In this document: positions 35,801 to 50,800 of the stretch, one piece after another
Position numbering within the stretch: the stretch's first letter is position 1
How the letters are laid out: each line of letters begins with the position of its first letter
DNA from: Ptychodera flava
Lineage: Eukaryota > Hemichordata > Enteropneusta > Ptychoderidae
Reading direction: 5' to 3'
Length of the DNA stretch: 64,000 nt
Assembly (NCBI RefSeq): GCF_041260155.1
Contig: NC_091947.1
Location: forward strand, 30,608,528-30,672,527
Program-made: the position numbers and the translations under genes
The notes under the pieces: model-generated
Told to the model about the DNA's origin: nothing
Databases searched by the model: none
Seen by the model: only the letters and a program-made list of their open reading frames with translations

Positions 35801-38800
35801 CCCTGTGTGGAACTGGTGGCCCCTGAAAATATTGAGTTTCGTGAGGTCACTGGTTTGGAGTCATTATTTGACAGATATGAATAGAGCCAGTAGTCAGTGA
35901 CCAAAATAGCTTCCCATTTCACGTTCTCAGTACTACTTGATACCAGCAAACACAGATGATGGAAACTGCTCTATATCCACGTACCAATCCTCCAGAGAAC
36001 ATTGATACATGTCAATAATACCGGTACGTGTGTCAGAGCAGCCATGAAACTATGATAAACTCTGTTTCAATACTACCGATTCCAGCTAGTGTATGTACAT
36101 TTATATCCTCCAATGGCTTTTCTGGAAAAAAGTTATTATCATAGTTAGTGAGATTCCACAATCATATATGTAGAGATTGGATTTCCATTTTGGATACTGA
36201 GATGATCTTTGCAACGTGTCACCATAGCTATAATATGTTCAGTACATGTACCAACAGTACACGTTGTGTACAGAGAATCAATCATGCGTGTGTACATGCA
36301 TAGCATCATCCTTCATGGGACTTGCGGCATAATCTTTGCCCCAAAGGCTGTCACTTTTGATACACCTTACAAACAGTGACATTTAGCTTTGTTAGTACCT
36401 GGTAGTTTTAACCAGGTTTACACATTGTAAACTTCAAGCTTCAACGACTCAAACGCCCTTTGCTGTGTTCAAGGTAACACTCATGAAAATGTTTTGTCTG
36501 TAGCCATCATATTCTCACATAATGGCAATTTTGTTCAGGCATAGTAGACAGTGATCTTCTGCTCCAGTCTATGGTGAAGGTTGATACCATGCTAACACTT
36601 TAAGCAGACATTGTATAAGTGTTTCCAAAGCCTTTTACTCATGAATATTCTTAAACCTAAGCAGAAGCACTTAATCTTTCTGCAGGTGTTTTTAGTTCAA
36701 GAGTAAATGTGCTGAAAATTTTGCACCAAAGCTCTCCACATTCCCTTATATTATAGTGTGGTTGTAGTCTTTATTGCAATAACCTTCTCAATATTATGCC
36801 TCAAATCAATGGTTTGACCCCTAGGTTTTAATGATTAGCCTGATCATGTACAGCAAAAATATGTTACAGAATTATAGGTGTCAGGCTTGGTTGAAATTAA
36901 GAAATATTAAATGAATAGATGGGCTTACTCAGCGGCATCATCTGATATCTATAGGAAGTAGTGTACAAAAATAAATCATCACTCTATTTTCAGAAGATAA
37001 ATCTGGCAAAATGAATAATCGGTTCACGGACTACTGAATTTTTAATCAGCGTACAGAAATTGATTATTTTCAATATTGTTGATGAGCTCCCATCGGAAAT
37101 GAAGTTAGAGCTTGACAAGCAAAAGAAAATTATTCATCCAAAACATCCTGAGAGAATTAATTACAGAGGCAATGATCAATTTGATTCTGAAAGAATTAGT
37201 GTCACACGTATGATCAAGTCATTAATAATATAAATGCATCTGTCATCTCGTAATATTTTAATATCAAGGGACTGCATGGCAGGTCTTCCAACGTGATATT
37301 TCAATATGTGAATCAATGATTGTTTTTCCCTAACTCAAATGAATATCAGTTCTGTGTATTCAAATTACCAATACAGGATTTTTCTTTTGCTTCCCGGCAT
37401 CAAGATTCCTTTTTCATGTAAAGTTGATAAGAATTGTGCGGTGTTTAAAGTGAACTCCACAATTGCTGTGATTTATGCAGAGCAAGAGATAATAGTTTTA
37501 TACCAATAATACATAGATGTTTTAGAGGCAGAAGCTATATATCACTCCATTTTGTGTGTTGGTCATCTTGTGTTCTGTGTATCAACTGGAGATTTTACTG
37601 TCTGCTCCCTATGGTGTGTCGAAATGCCAGGCATTCAGCTTGTCAGCATAGCATGTATTATCTGGATATGTAATTCTATTGTTGACAAGTGAAGTCAGGA
37701 CTTCCAATTCATTCCAACAAAATATTAAAACCATACATTGTACATATTGTATACTCAATCAGAAAGAATCATTCATACTATCATAGTTAATATGGCCAGA
37801 CCATTCAATTGCTGTGTGACAAAAAACAATTGAAAAGAGATTTTCTTTCAAAAGATTAAAATCCATGTAAGACAGGACATGTTGTTATTGTTTGACAACA
37901 ATCCGTACCCTTCAATCCACTAATGATCAGAGTAGCTTTTCATGCACTGTTCATGCATTTTCACAGTGTCTATGAAGTTATTTAAATACTGAATTTTTGT
38001 ACCAGTAGCTTTCATTTCCTGTTTAGTCAAATGTTTATCAGCTACGCCCTTACTCTGACTTCTCATGTCTGTTATAAGATAGGTGTGTTTAAAAGTTCAA
38101 AAGCAGGCAAGCTTACTTTTATGTGAGTGCAATGGTATGTAAAATGGATAAGTACTGAAGACAAGAATAACCATATTTACGAATAAATACTTGGGTCTTC
38201 ATGTTAACCTGGCAACTCCCCTTCCCCCAATGTATGTAAATAATATGTTGTTGTATAGGCTATGAGGTACATATATTAATTTGAATATTTGGATTCTACA
38301 ATATTGCAGTGTTGATATCGTATGGTACTCACTGTTTCAGTTCTACTTTGGCAGAAGAGAAATGCAAATCACTAGCTCATAACAAACATTAGAGTACATG
38401 ATTCTGTACCACACCATCCTGGGGAAGTTGACTTTATAAAAAGTTTTTCCTGTGTGATATTTTGGGTCTGGTGAACAATGAATTAAGTGTAATTATGGTT
38501 CTACTCACTACCTGAAAAAATTAAAAGACAAACAAAAAAGTAAAAATATACTGGAAAAAAATCGAGACAGTCTTTATCTTCTGTACTGTTCTGCACTATT
38601 ATAGCATCTTCATCGCTTGGCATCTCGGAATCGGTCCATATTGTAATGGCAAGCAGATTTCAAGTATATAGCCTTAGGGCATACTTTTAATACCACTTCA
38701 AAGGGGTCATTTGTTTGTGATGAAAACAAATTTGGAATCTATTGTTAGCTGTGCTTGCTGCAGGGCAACTTATGTTAAGTGTGTTCAGCTCAGAAAAGGT

Positions 38801-41800
38801 TTGCCATTGTAATAAATTGCCATCAAATCTTTCCAGTCGTACCGTTTTCGCTGTTACATGTAGTTTTACCGTAAGTTTCAACACTTGAATATTTCACTCA
38901 AAAAAGATGTCATAGAAGTGAAAATTTGAAAACCATTTTTGCTCTAACAAAAATTTTTTTTCTCAGAATATAAACATAACAAATTAGCAGTGAGGTACTG
39001 TAATATTCATAGCCTCTTGAAAATTTAACATATGGAGAACTACATCTTTTCTGTTGAATTAACATTTCACATTCAACAAAGTTTTCATTATAGATGAGTT
39101 TAATTTATCAAATATGTTCATATTGTGAAATGAATTGATGAGATGAAACTGGAGTGTTTCAAACGGAGAATTCTCTGACAAATATCAGCAAATGAACCAC
39201 AGGGAAATATTATAATTACCTGTTAATTTCTATTAGTGTAGAGTACAGAGGAAGCACAGCAGTTTCCTGTTCATTTTTATTGTTTATTTAAGAATCTTGT
39301 TACAGCTCAGAAGAGTTATTTGGAAAAATTGTAAGGTTTTGTGTTGTATTATCATAAAAAATAGAATTTGTTCTTCAAGTAGAGTTCCCCTTTATCTTAA
39401 CTTTATGAAAAGCAATGCCTTACAATAATTGTAATTTGAAAATTGAAAAATAATTCTTTGAAAGGGTGTTATTATTTGGTTCAAGATCCTGAGGTGCTGT
39501 GTTTCACCAGCTCCAATGGCTGAAATTTTTTGCTATTTTCAGATGTTTTCTTCCGCATATCCACTGCAGTTGATATCCCTCAAACGTAGTGAGATACCTA
39601 ATATTCAGCTACCTTTGCAGTACATGACTGTGTAAATTGGGTGATTTTTTTGGAATTGAAATCTGGCTTTGAATCATACATGTACATCAACAAATTATCA
39701 CTATACGCGTATGCATTACAGACTGTGTTGATGAGCAGACTTCTAGGCATTTAAACATGGTGTAGGGAGTAGAACAAGAAATTGCAGTTGACACAGAATG
39801 GGACAAGTCTGAAAGAGTAACCAAAACTTATGGATTTCTTGCCTTTAAACTGAGAAACTAAATTTGAGGGTATCTATATGATTTAACTTTTATACGAACA
39901 ATGCAAGCCATGGTATGTGCAATTTTCAGTGCCATCTAAGATTCAACTTTGGACTGGGAAGTTCAGTGGTAGGGCTTAAGTTCCTAACATGCAGGAAAAC
40001 AAAAGGTGAAACGGTTAATAGATTTTAGATATTGATTGGTTTAATGTGATAATGCTTTCAGACATGAAGTTACAGCATGGCACTGACTGTAGCCGCCTTC
40101 TTCCTTGTCATTTAATTTAATCTGTGTTCATTAACTGTAGATGTGATATATTTAGACAAACGTTGACTGTTTTTCAAACAGTAAATGAGTTAACAGCTAA
40201 CATGTTTTAACCTGGAGCCACCAACGGACTTTTGACTCTAAATTCCAGTTGGTTTAGCATGCCATAAAAATGGGCAAGGGGCTTGTACTGAGGTTGAGTA
40301 ATCTTTGTTTCATGCATACCCTACATACATGTAGATGAGTTGTGTAATGTACTAAATCTTGATTTGCGAGACCTTGACCCTGCAGAAATTCGCACTGTTG
40401 TGTAGGTCAATCAAGGGACGTCGTATCGCAGAGTGTCCATGAAAGAACTAACAGACAGTGCACTAATTATCAGCAGAAAGTCTGAGCTAAAAATATCTCA
40501 AAATTATACATGCTTTTATCCGAGTAACACATCTCCCGATAGAGTTCTGCAGAGCCTAGCTCATTTGAGGCAGAAATGGACTCTGAAATGCACTCTTGGG
40601 TAAATTGTGTATGCTTTAATCCTGTGTGACATGGTGTTTGCTCAACATAGTCGGAGAAGAGTGATTTGTGCATTTCTGTCTAAATCCTAGCTATTATGGA
40701 GTGTTCCTTTTTCATGCATGAATGATATATGACCAATGTTAATGCTGCCTTGAACGTGGCCATCATAGCCTTCAGCTTAACAGTGTGTTTCAGAAACCAG
40801 TAAAAGTGTCAATGTGTAATTTTAGGTGTTTTTCACGTTCATGTGTAAGAAAGTACATTGATCTACTTTCATTTGTTTCAGTGATAGATATGTGTCTGTT
40901 CAAATTCTTCTATTTAAGTAAGTGTCAGCTGACTGTTGATCATTGTGAGACAAAGGCAGAATTTAATGACCTTAGATAGTTTTGGTTATAATAAATCTGT
41001 TTGGCATTATTGTTCTGTGAATCTGAGGACAAAAAATATTATATTGTATCCTTCCACCATTGTAAGTCTTATACATTCAGCTTGTAGACGTACTGTAGTT
41101 TTAGGTGGAAATAATAGACACACACAATGCAGACTGAAATTATGGGTTTCAAAGTCACAATGACTCATCTAGAACAATGGAAAATCAGAGCGATTTGTGT
41201 GCACTGTTACATCAAAGCTAAGGAGTTCCTTGGGTATTGTTGTCAGTTTATCATCTCACGGGAACCAAACTAGATTGTTCAATGCATCTATGAGTCAAGG
41301 ACTAGTAACATGTCAGTTACATACATAACACAAAGGTTTTATACAAAAGTCAAAGGGAAACATGTACCAGCAAGTGTATAAGAGTTGAAAATGTATACAT
41401 GTATGTCCTCAATAGTTGTAGTTTAAATATTTTGCTAACAATTTAAACATTTTTCTAAGCTGTCAGTCATCGACCTTGTCTATGTACATTTGGCTTTTGT
41501 AACAACCATTGTGTCTTAGAACAATGCATCAATTAACAGCATCACTCATGAGGACATGCGGTCTACTACCATGTGGTAAGCCAGCCTATGGATGAGGACA
41601 TTGTCTACCAACCACATTCATGACAAATTTCATGAATACCAAATGTTCATTGATAACAAGTTCTACATGCATAGCTTTTAATTAAATAAAAAAAAATAAA
41701 ATGAAGAAATGAACAAAAACATAAATAGATAAGAAAGAACTCATCTCCCTTCTAGATTGTTTGATTGACTTGCAGGTAAAATACACGCACCATACAGTAT

Positions 41801-44800
41801 ATGTTTGATCGGTTTATTTGCATTATACATGTATAATTATGCATTTAATTTTTTTATACAATAGCCAATGCCTGTTCATAGTCTCTATCTTTTCTTTTGC
41901 TTTCAGATCCACCAGAAAACATAAATGATGATAGATCTGTCAATGAGAGCAATGACATGGCAATACCAGTTACATCCAGACTTGTTGCTCTGGATTTGGA
42001 TTCTGACAGTTCTCAGAGCAGTATCAGTTCCTTTCTCAATGCTCAAGAGAGTTTCATCACCAGGGAAAGGAACTTGGCCTCCATTCCCGGCCTGCAACCC
42101 CTGCCCTTCCATGAAATCTGCGGAATGAATGTGGTGCTGGATCCCACCAGAACCCAAGCCCGACGGATTGATGGCGAATTCCAAAACAGCGTCGTCTTCC
42201 TCAACCGGCCCATACATGTTGGAGAACTCGTAATCATTGAAATTTTAGAGACCACGGCGCGTTATCTGGGCTGTCTGACCATCGGCGTAACTTCATGCGA
42301 TCCAGCAGTCATATCTCCGGCAGTGTTGCCTGATGACTGTGAGGATTTTTATGACAGACAGGAATACTGGGCAATCAGTAAAGATATCTCATTACCGGAT
42401 GTTGGAGATCAACTCAGCTTTGTGATAAACTCAGAGGGTGAACTGCACTACCATGAGAACGCTGTTCATCAGAGGGTTCTGATGCATGTAGATGCTTCCC
42501 AACCACTATGGATTCTCTTTGAAATTTATGGCAGCACACAGAAAATCAAAAGTCTTGGTAAGTTTCAACAGTGGTATCCCTTCCTCCCCATTTCCCTGTG
42601 CAGAGGTCTGACTTTTCCATGGAAAACTGTGTTGGTTTTACCAACATGTGGTGGAGAAAGAGTGAAACCACCAATGCAGTAAAATATTTCTATCATTCCA
42701 CAAAAGAGACAAGCATAGAACAGCCAATCAGCCACAAAATACTCTGTCTACAGAAATAGACTGAGCTTCTTCTTTTTTCATAAACAGCCTGGTTATTTTT
42801 TCTGAGATACAGAAAAGTTACTTACTGGACTCAAGCAGACAATATACAACAGCAGAAATTATATTCCAAGTGATTTTGTCCTAATTAGGCTAAAAAACTT
42901 CTGAAACATGACCAAACTGTTAGCTTGAATTACCAGTACTTGTATTGATCACTTGTATCAGATAATGAACCACCCCATAAAAGTTTTGTTTCTACACATA
43001 TGTGTTTACCCAAACAGTGGCATTTAAAAATTAAGTACATTCAACATCATGTGAATATGTGTTGACTGATGAATTTTATGAATGAAAGTGGTTTCTTTCA
43101 CTACATAAGTAACTGATAATGTATGTCGGACTCATTTGATGGACGATATCTGATTTCAAGAAGTTGCCAATCAAAAACAATTTCTTTCAATAATATATTC
43201 TGCAGTGAACAAAATCTATGACTTACTCCAAGTTAGGCTTCTTCAAGTTACACTACAGAACATCTAATAAAAACTGTATCTCATATATGTGAGCAACAAT
43301 CCACAACATTGCCGCAGTACTGGTCTATGAAAGTGAAAATAGCATAACCATGAAATTAAATTTTATAAGGTGATGTGCATGTACATTCATGTGATGTTCA
43401 TTTTGTTTTCATTCCTGCACATTCAATGAAGACAAGAATGGAACGTGACAAGAAACAGCACAAGGCATCATGAGGTGTCACTGCATTTAGAGATAAAAAT
43501 AACCATGCTGCAAAGATCAAGTAACCTACTCACAAAACTATGCAGTCCCCGCTGATCTTTGGCCTTGAAAACTTATGAATGGTGGTCATAGCAATGTAAA
43601 GTAAACAACTGTCCTACAAAGACCTAAATTAATGAGTAGAGGGCCAAGATAGCTGATCCCTCATGCAGTTTTAAAATTCCTGCAGATTGTTGGCAGGGTA
43701 AGCAAGGTCGGTGTACATTTAAAGGTCTGGTGAAATGCCCATGTTGCAAAATCACAGAAATACAGTTGATGGTCTATAAAACAGTTACATTCATTTCTTT
43801 TTTCGTTTAGCGCGCGTGATTATGAAATATGGCAAAAGAAAAATGCAATGTGGGCGTGTCCCCCGAGCCTCTCCAGTCGACTTTTTTCGGCTTTCCGAAG
43901 TTTGCCCGACGCCGTATCTCATAACGGGAAGTAAAGTATTTCACACCTCCGTAAGCTCCCTACGGGGGGTAACTTCTAGGGTTTCCGCTTACATGATCAG
44001 GACAGTGTCCTCCTTCACTATGGGAGAACGTTGTTCTTTTGGTGGCTGTGACAGCGGCAAGAACATGAACGGCTCAACTGTAAACTTTTTCAAGTTCCCG
44101 TCAAGTGTTGAGTGTTTGAACCATAATGTGCTTGTCTACGTACGATCGGCCACGGTCCCTCGGCTGAGCCTGCCTCGCTACTCGCTACACAGAAGGTTGG
44201 AACCTCAATGCAAATCAACAGCATGAACACCAACACTGAACGTTGTGACTGCCATTAAAATGCACTTGTCTACAACACGGAACGTCGGGACGGGACTGCA
44301 ATGCAAATCGACAGTAACTTAAAACGTAAATGAGTACTGTGATTAAAATGCACTACAACCACAACACCGAAGGTTGGTTGGGACCACGATGCAAATCAGC
44401 TGCATGAACAGCAACACTGAATGTTGAGACTACCATTAAAACGAACAACAACACGGAACGTAGAGATCGCGATACAAATCATGGAGGGAGAGTCCTCCTT
44501 GATACGAATCGACAACAACACGGAACGCGTCGTTGGGACGGCAATTAAATTGAAGAACAACGGCGAATACCGGACCACGAGGACCGCGATGCAAATCGAC
44601 AGCAACATGGAATGTTGAAGACCGATCGTGATTAAAATGCACAACACAGAACATCTAGACCGCAATGTAAATCAACTGCAACTCCGAACCTTGTTGCCTC
44701 GATTAAAATGCGTATGTCTGCTATGTATAGCAAAAGTTTCAATTCTCGCGAGCAAGCGTTCCTATGCCCGCTGTACACCAGACAAAATGACGTCAAATTT

Positions 44801-47800
44801 ATCGCGAGGGCTCGATTGCGTGTGTCGAAGTTTCAATTCTCGCGAGAGCCATTTATGCATGGTACACTAGACTAAATGACGTCAAATTTCTCGCGAGACT
44901 TGGCTCGATTGTAAATACGTACGACGGAAAGAACGCAATAATACGGAAGTAGACACAGTTTTTGCGAATCGCCGAGAGAGAAGCGCAGATTAAACAAAAG
45001 ACTAAAAAAACCACGTTTTTTCTTTATTTTACCATATTTTTTAAACAAAAATCAGTTTCGCCACTGTGGCGAATTAGGATCGATTTTTTTTCGCCACTTC
45101 GGATTTCGATTCGCATTGGCGAACGTGGCAAATGGGCAGCGCGAACAGTGTTTTGTTAGCGGATACCTGGCAGAGATAAGGCGGCGTTGGACCGCTATTC
45201 GATGTAAATGAACACACCTGTGACGTCACAGACGGCCAACCATTATCCCCGCTATGGGCGTGACCTGAGTGTCGCAAAATGACCCCATGAAAGCCGCGCA
45301 TAGAAATATCAAAAAAATTAACACTTGCGCGTACTTTTAGGTTGCAATTCTGTTGCGAGTGTAATAGTATTGACCCCCTGGACGATATTCAGTCACACGA
45401 ACGGGACCATTTCACCAGACCTTTAACTGGGTGTGGGTCATCAAACATAATAGGGATCACACTTTTGACTGACAAGTGTTGGATAACACATCGGACTGAC
45501 AAGTGTTCATAATTGTGCCATGGTTGAAATTATTGCATACAGTTCCAGTACTGATTTTAAGACCACTTTGCAGTGTATTTTGAAGTTTAATTGGCCAATG
45601 GTGTCTGACCAGCATGTGTACACATGTATATGTCCAACCATGTGCTACCATAGAGTTACTAGTTCAGGTATACACGTAGGTGTCCGAAGGTGAATACAGA
45701 GGTAATTCGGATGTGTGAGCCAAGTACAAGTTCAAGGACATGTACTAGTATTCATGAGTGCTGTACTGTCAACTTCAGGGCCATATACTAATGATAAGCA
45801 TCAGTAATTTACAGTGATGGGAAATTATGCTTGAGCTACCTTAAAGACAGGTGGTATATGGCATAGTACGGTACATGTATTTTGAAATGGTTTCTCACAA
45901 GTTCAAGGTACAGTATGATTGTACATGCACAAATGTAACTCTGATATACATGTATCTTTGACTGTACTTAAAAATGTTTTACTGATCATCATCATGAAAT
46001 AAATTCAGGGTATTCCCTTTCCCAATGAAATCAAAACGTATTTACAGGTTTTGTACAGTGCAATGAATATGGAGATTTGTCAGTCTATGGGAATGGTACA
46101 CACCATAAAGTGAAAACTAGGTTGTGTGCAAAGTGCAACTAGTGTAAAATTACATGACTCAAAAAATGGATTGTTCATAATCACCTGTGGTTGATAATAA
46201 AGTATAAGTAGCATTTTTAGCCTTCTGAAAAAAGGTTTAGGTGTTGTAAGAGTTACATTTAATTTACTTTGCACTGAAAAATATTACAGTCATGGCATCT
46301 GACGTATCTGAATATTTTCCCATTAAGTTATCTAAATGTAGTCTTGCTTGACAATTTTTAGCTCCGCTGTCAGCGACGCAGAGCTTATCAAATAGGTTGA
46401 TTATCCGTCGTCGTCCATCGTCGTCCGGCGTCCGGCGTCCGGCGTCCGTCAACAATTGCCTTCTCCTCTGAAACCACAAGTCCAATTGCTTTGAAATTTT
46501 ATATGCAGTTCACTTGGGGTGACCTTACTTCAGTTTGTTCAAATCATGGTGATATTTGCATATTTGTATTTTTGGGGCATTTTTTTGTGTTTTTGGTAAA
46601 AAAATCTTCTTCTCTGAAACCGCTCGTTCGATTGCTTTGAAATTTGATATGCAGTTTGCTTAGGGTGACTTAAATCAGATTTGTTAAAATGGTGGTGAAA
46701 TTTGCATATTTGTATTTTTAAGGCAATTTTTGTCATTTTTGGTAAAAAAATCTTTAAAAATCTTCTTCTTCAAAACTACTGGTCAGATAGCTTTTATATT
46801 TGGTACATATGTCCCTAGGATGATCTATTCAGATTTGTTCAAATTGTGCAGAATATGCAAATTTGCATTTTTAAGGCAATTTTTGCCATTTTTGGTCAAA
46901 AATGTATTTCTCAAAAGTACTGGTCTGATAGTTTTGAAATTTGGTATACAGGTTTCTATAGATGAACTAAGTAATATATATTGAATTTCTGATGAAATCT
47001 GTAATTTTGTATTTTTGGGGCAATTTTTGCCATTTTGGTCAAAAATGTGTATTTCCAAAACTACTCATCTGATAGCTTTGAAATTTGGTATAGAGGTTTC
47101 TACAGATGAACTAAATGATATTTTTGAAATAATGATGAAATCTGCAATTTTGTAATTTTGGGGCAATTTTTCCCATTTTTGGTCAAAAAATGTGTTTCTC
47201 AAAAAGTACTGGTCTGATAGCTTTGAAATTTGGTATACAGGTTTCTACAGATAAGCTTAGTAATATATATTGAATTTCTGATGAAATCTGTAATTTTGTA
47301 TTTTTGGGGCATTTTTTGCCATTTTTGGTCAAAAAATGTGTATTTCCAAAACTACTTATCTGATAGCTTTGAAATTTGGTATACAGGTTTCCATAGATGA
47401 ACTAAATGATATTTATTGAAATAATGATGACATCTGCAATTTTGAATTTTTGGGGCAATTTTTCCCATTTTTGGTCAAAAAATGCGTTTCTCAAAAGTAC
47501 TGGTCTAACAGCTTTGAAATTTGGTATAACTAAGTGTGATATTTTGAAATTATGATGAAATCTGCAATTTTTTATTTTTGGGGGGCAATTGTTGCCATTT
47601 TTGGTCAGAATATTTTATTCTCAAAAAACTACTCATCAGATAGCTTTGGTTGACATGTTCTTAGGGATGATCGGATGTGATATATTCAAAGTATGATGAA
47701 ATCTTCAATTTTGTATTTTTGCAGCTTATTTTAGCCACATTTTTCTGGCCACTGCATTGAGTTATCAAAGATTTCCACCTTCTTCATCAACATGTGTCAA

Positions 47801-50800
47801 AAATAGTTATTCTGTACATAAACACAGCGGAGCTATATCGGCCGCTAGGTTGCTTGTTGATAATTTTTAGAGACTCTTGACTACATGCAAATTTCCATAA
47901 ATTTAATGGACAACATCTAACAAGTGTACTGTGTACATCAATGCATGTGTTTAGAATACAGGATATGCTTATACTGTATTCTGAATAGTCACATCCAGTA
48001 CATGAACCTGTCAAATGTTGTCCAGTAAATTTTATGAAAAATTTCATTTCACTTCTTAGTTTTTCTTGAAAACAGTTTAATGTAAAAAATTTACAAAGGA
48101 TAAGGAAAGAATATTCTTTGGAAAAGTAAATGTACATTATATTACCATGCCCTGCCCGTCGCATTTTGATTGGTCGAGCTGAACCACGTGACTGACCACA
48201 AATACACAGTAATGGTTTGTTTCCATGCCCGTGAATATGAATAATAAGATTAAAAACTCAAAGTATTGTAACTTTACAGCTCAAACTTAAATCATAATCA
48301 ATCACAAAATAAAATGGAGCACTTGTAGGTCGAGTTGACATACTTTTTTCTGAAAACATCTCCGGATTTGCCATTTTTTACGGCGCGCGTGACAGTGCGT
48401 CGCGCATTGCTCAGTTTTTGGGGCCCAGTTGTCGTTCGCTCCTGAAATTTTCGGAAATTTTGACGGTTTTCTTGAGTTCGCTGATAATATAATGGAAATA
48501 ACAGACTCCGCTCTGACCATTAACGTTTATTTGTGGGTGCGGGCTCGAGGAAAGCCAAATTAACGGGCTCGGCAAGCCTCGCCCGTTAATTTTTGGCTTT
48601 CCTCTCGCCCTTGCCCACAAATAAACGTTAATGGTCAGCGCGTCGCCCGTTATTTCTACATTTTATCTCTTCAACGATTGTGCGAGTTATTTCCGGTACA
48701 CTAGAAACACCATCCACTAAGATATTAATAGCAAATGCACTTACAGGTGGAGTTAGCGTATTTAGAAATGTTGTGACTCCTTAAAAATATGGGTGTATTT
48801 AGTGCGTGAAAGTTAGTATCAAACTTAGATCTTGAGTAAAGAACCACTGGCAATGACAAATGTGAAGACAGTGTCTGACTCAGTATCAGATGTAGTGCAA
48901 TCGCTACTGCAAAGGGATGTATGCAAAAGGCCAACCATGTCAATCAGGGAAGTTTCCTGAATGAACAGGAAAAGGGGCAGTCTCGGGGCATGACCTAAGA
49001 TTTGCCTGACTGCCGAACAGCAACAGTGAAAATCAGTCCAGGCTGTTAAAGCTGTTATGATACAATAATGGAGTGTAATCATAACCATTCATGCACATCT
49101 GAACTGCCATACAGCTGATCAGCGGAGTTGACTGAGTTGAATCTGGTTTACTCTTATTTCATTTGAAACGATATCTTGAAAGCACGGAAAACCGAGACAA
49201 GCCTGGAAAATTTCAGTTGTGCCTGGTGATTTAACCTGGATGAAATATTTCCTGTATCATTTCAGAGCAGAAGTTGAGTTACAAAAGCATAATTGTAATC
49301 CGTGACCATTCAGTGGCTTAGAATAGATACAACGGTCTACCCTGTACTACTTGTATGTGTGTCCATAAATTGTACAATTGACACTTGTTGTGAACAGCTA
49401 ATGGTTTTACTTCCAATAGACAGACATACTGTATATCTCATTTAGAGGGTTAATCCTCTCATTTAAATTTAATTTTTGTTGAATGTCTGCTTTCTGTTAA
49501 TGACATCTATAAAAATATTACAAATAGAAGTTTTAAAAACCAGCAGTAGAATTATGAAATTTCAAACTAGACATCAATATTCCAGCCATTTATGGGCTTT
49601 GAGAGGAAGTACCATCAAATTAAATGGAATTTGTAAATACACTTGCTAAGTGGAAATTTTGCATACTTTAGCTATTAACCCTTTTCCTGCCAAGTCGGTG
49701 AAAATCCGCTTGAAATTCGGTGTAGCTAGAATCTGAGCAGCCACGGCCGTTATCCTGCCAAGGCGGTGGAAATCGGGCTACTTTTTGGTACCCCCTTTCC
49801 TGCCTAGTCGACGGAACTACGTGTAGCAAACCCTTGCTCGCGCTAGGGGTCGTTCGAGGACAGGTTTTGGGCGAGGAACGGCGTTTGCTCTCGAAATGGG
49901 TTCACAGAGAGTCCAACGACAGGAAAGGTGCGGAAGCTACCCAGCCAGTCCCCACCCCGGTGGGGGACTGGTTTTTTTTTGGGGGACGAGTAGCGTACTT
50001 GGCAGGTTAGCACGTTGACGTATTCTAGCGGAGTTTGGGGTAACTTGGCTCTGAGGCACTACATAGATTGCGGCCGAAATTGACCGACTCGGCAACGCTA
50101 ATCTGTAAGGCAACCGCCTAAGACCGCCTCAGCTGGCGGTGCAATTTTTTGCCAATGGTGCGAGACGAAAATCACGGACTTGGTCCTGATTGACGGGAAG
50201 TGCGGACGGATTTGACGGACGGACTCGGCTTTCTCGAAGGCAACCGCCTAAGACCGCCTCAGCTGGCGGTGCAATTTTTTGCCAATGGTGCGAGACGAAA
50301 ATCACGGACTTGGTCCTGATTGACGGGAAGTGCGGACGGATTTGACGGACTCGGCTTGATTAGTCCCTGACATGGAACTGATCCGAACGGACTTGAGCGA
50401 CATTTGTGAAGGGTAACCACCGCTTTTAACCGACTTGTTACCTTCTCGAAAAGACTACCCACTCAGATGTCGGACGTTGTCGGCTGCACTTGGCTCTAGA
50501 CGTTCAAGCCGTGCAACGAAACACACCGCCTCAGCCTTGCCATTCAGGAACATGGCCTCAAAATTTGATACCATTGTTCACCGACTTGGCGGCTGCGGTT
50601 AGGTGCGTGAACCGTTGTTCACCGACTTGTTACGCCTATGTTGTCCCTGTGAAGTTCGGCTAACGGCCGAGTCTAACGGGAGTTGGCAGACCTGTGTTTG
50701 GTTTATACCGTAGTATGACCGACTCAGGTAGAGGTACCTGTCGGTATATTCCGAGTTTTACGCACTCGGGCGTCAATGACGGGTCGTCATCACCGCTGAT

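Larger units (their letters stand above)
43719..45426. mobile_element. Kolobok-like non-autonomous DNA transposon, TTAA-flanked
   Basis: TTAA at 43719-43722 and 45423-45426 flank a 1700-base element whose ends are AGGTCTGGTGAAATG and its exact reverse complement. TTAA duplication, a 5'-RRG terminus and a THAP-domain fragment are the combination described for the Kolobok superfamily. No full transposase is present. Much of the interior is tandem repeats. A TA target duplication cannot be excluded from the sequence. Confidence 0.7.

Noticed and set aside
41897..42682. Treating the long plus-strand frame as a separate gene of 261 residues
   Set aside because: It is NEURL exon 3 read through its flanking introns. 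Splice sites at 41906/41907 and 42557/42558 join it in phase to the NHR1 and RING exons.
43816..44226. A 136-residue plus-strand frame as a functional gene
   Set aside because: Only the THAP-like fragment from 44020 is recognisable. It lies inside a non-autonomous transposon and runs into tandem repeats.
46825..47058. Repetitive minus-strand frames with FLTKNGKNC-like units
   Set aside because: They are translations of the 145-base minisatellite. The period is not constant or a multiple of three throughout, so no repeat protein is encoded.
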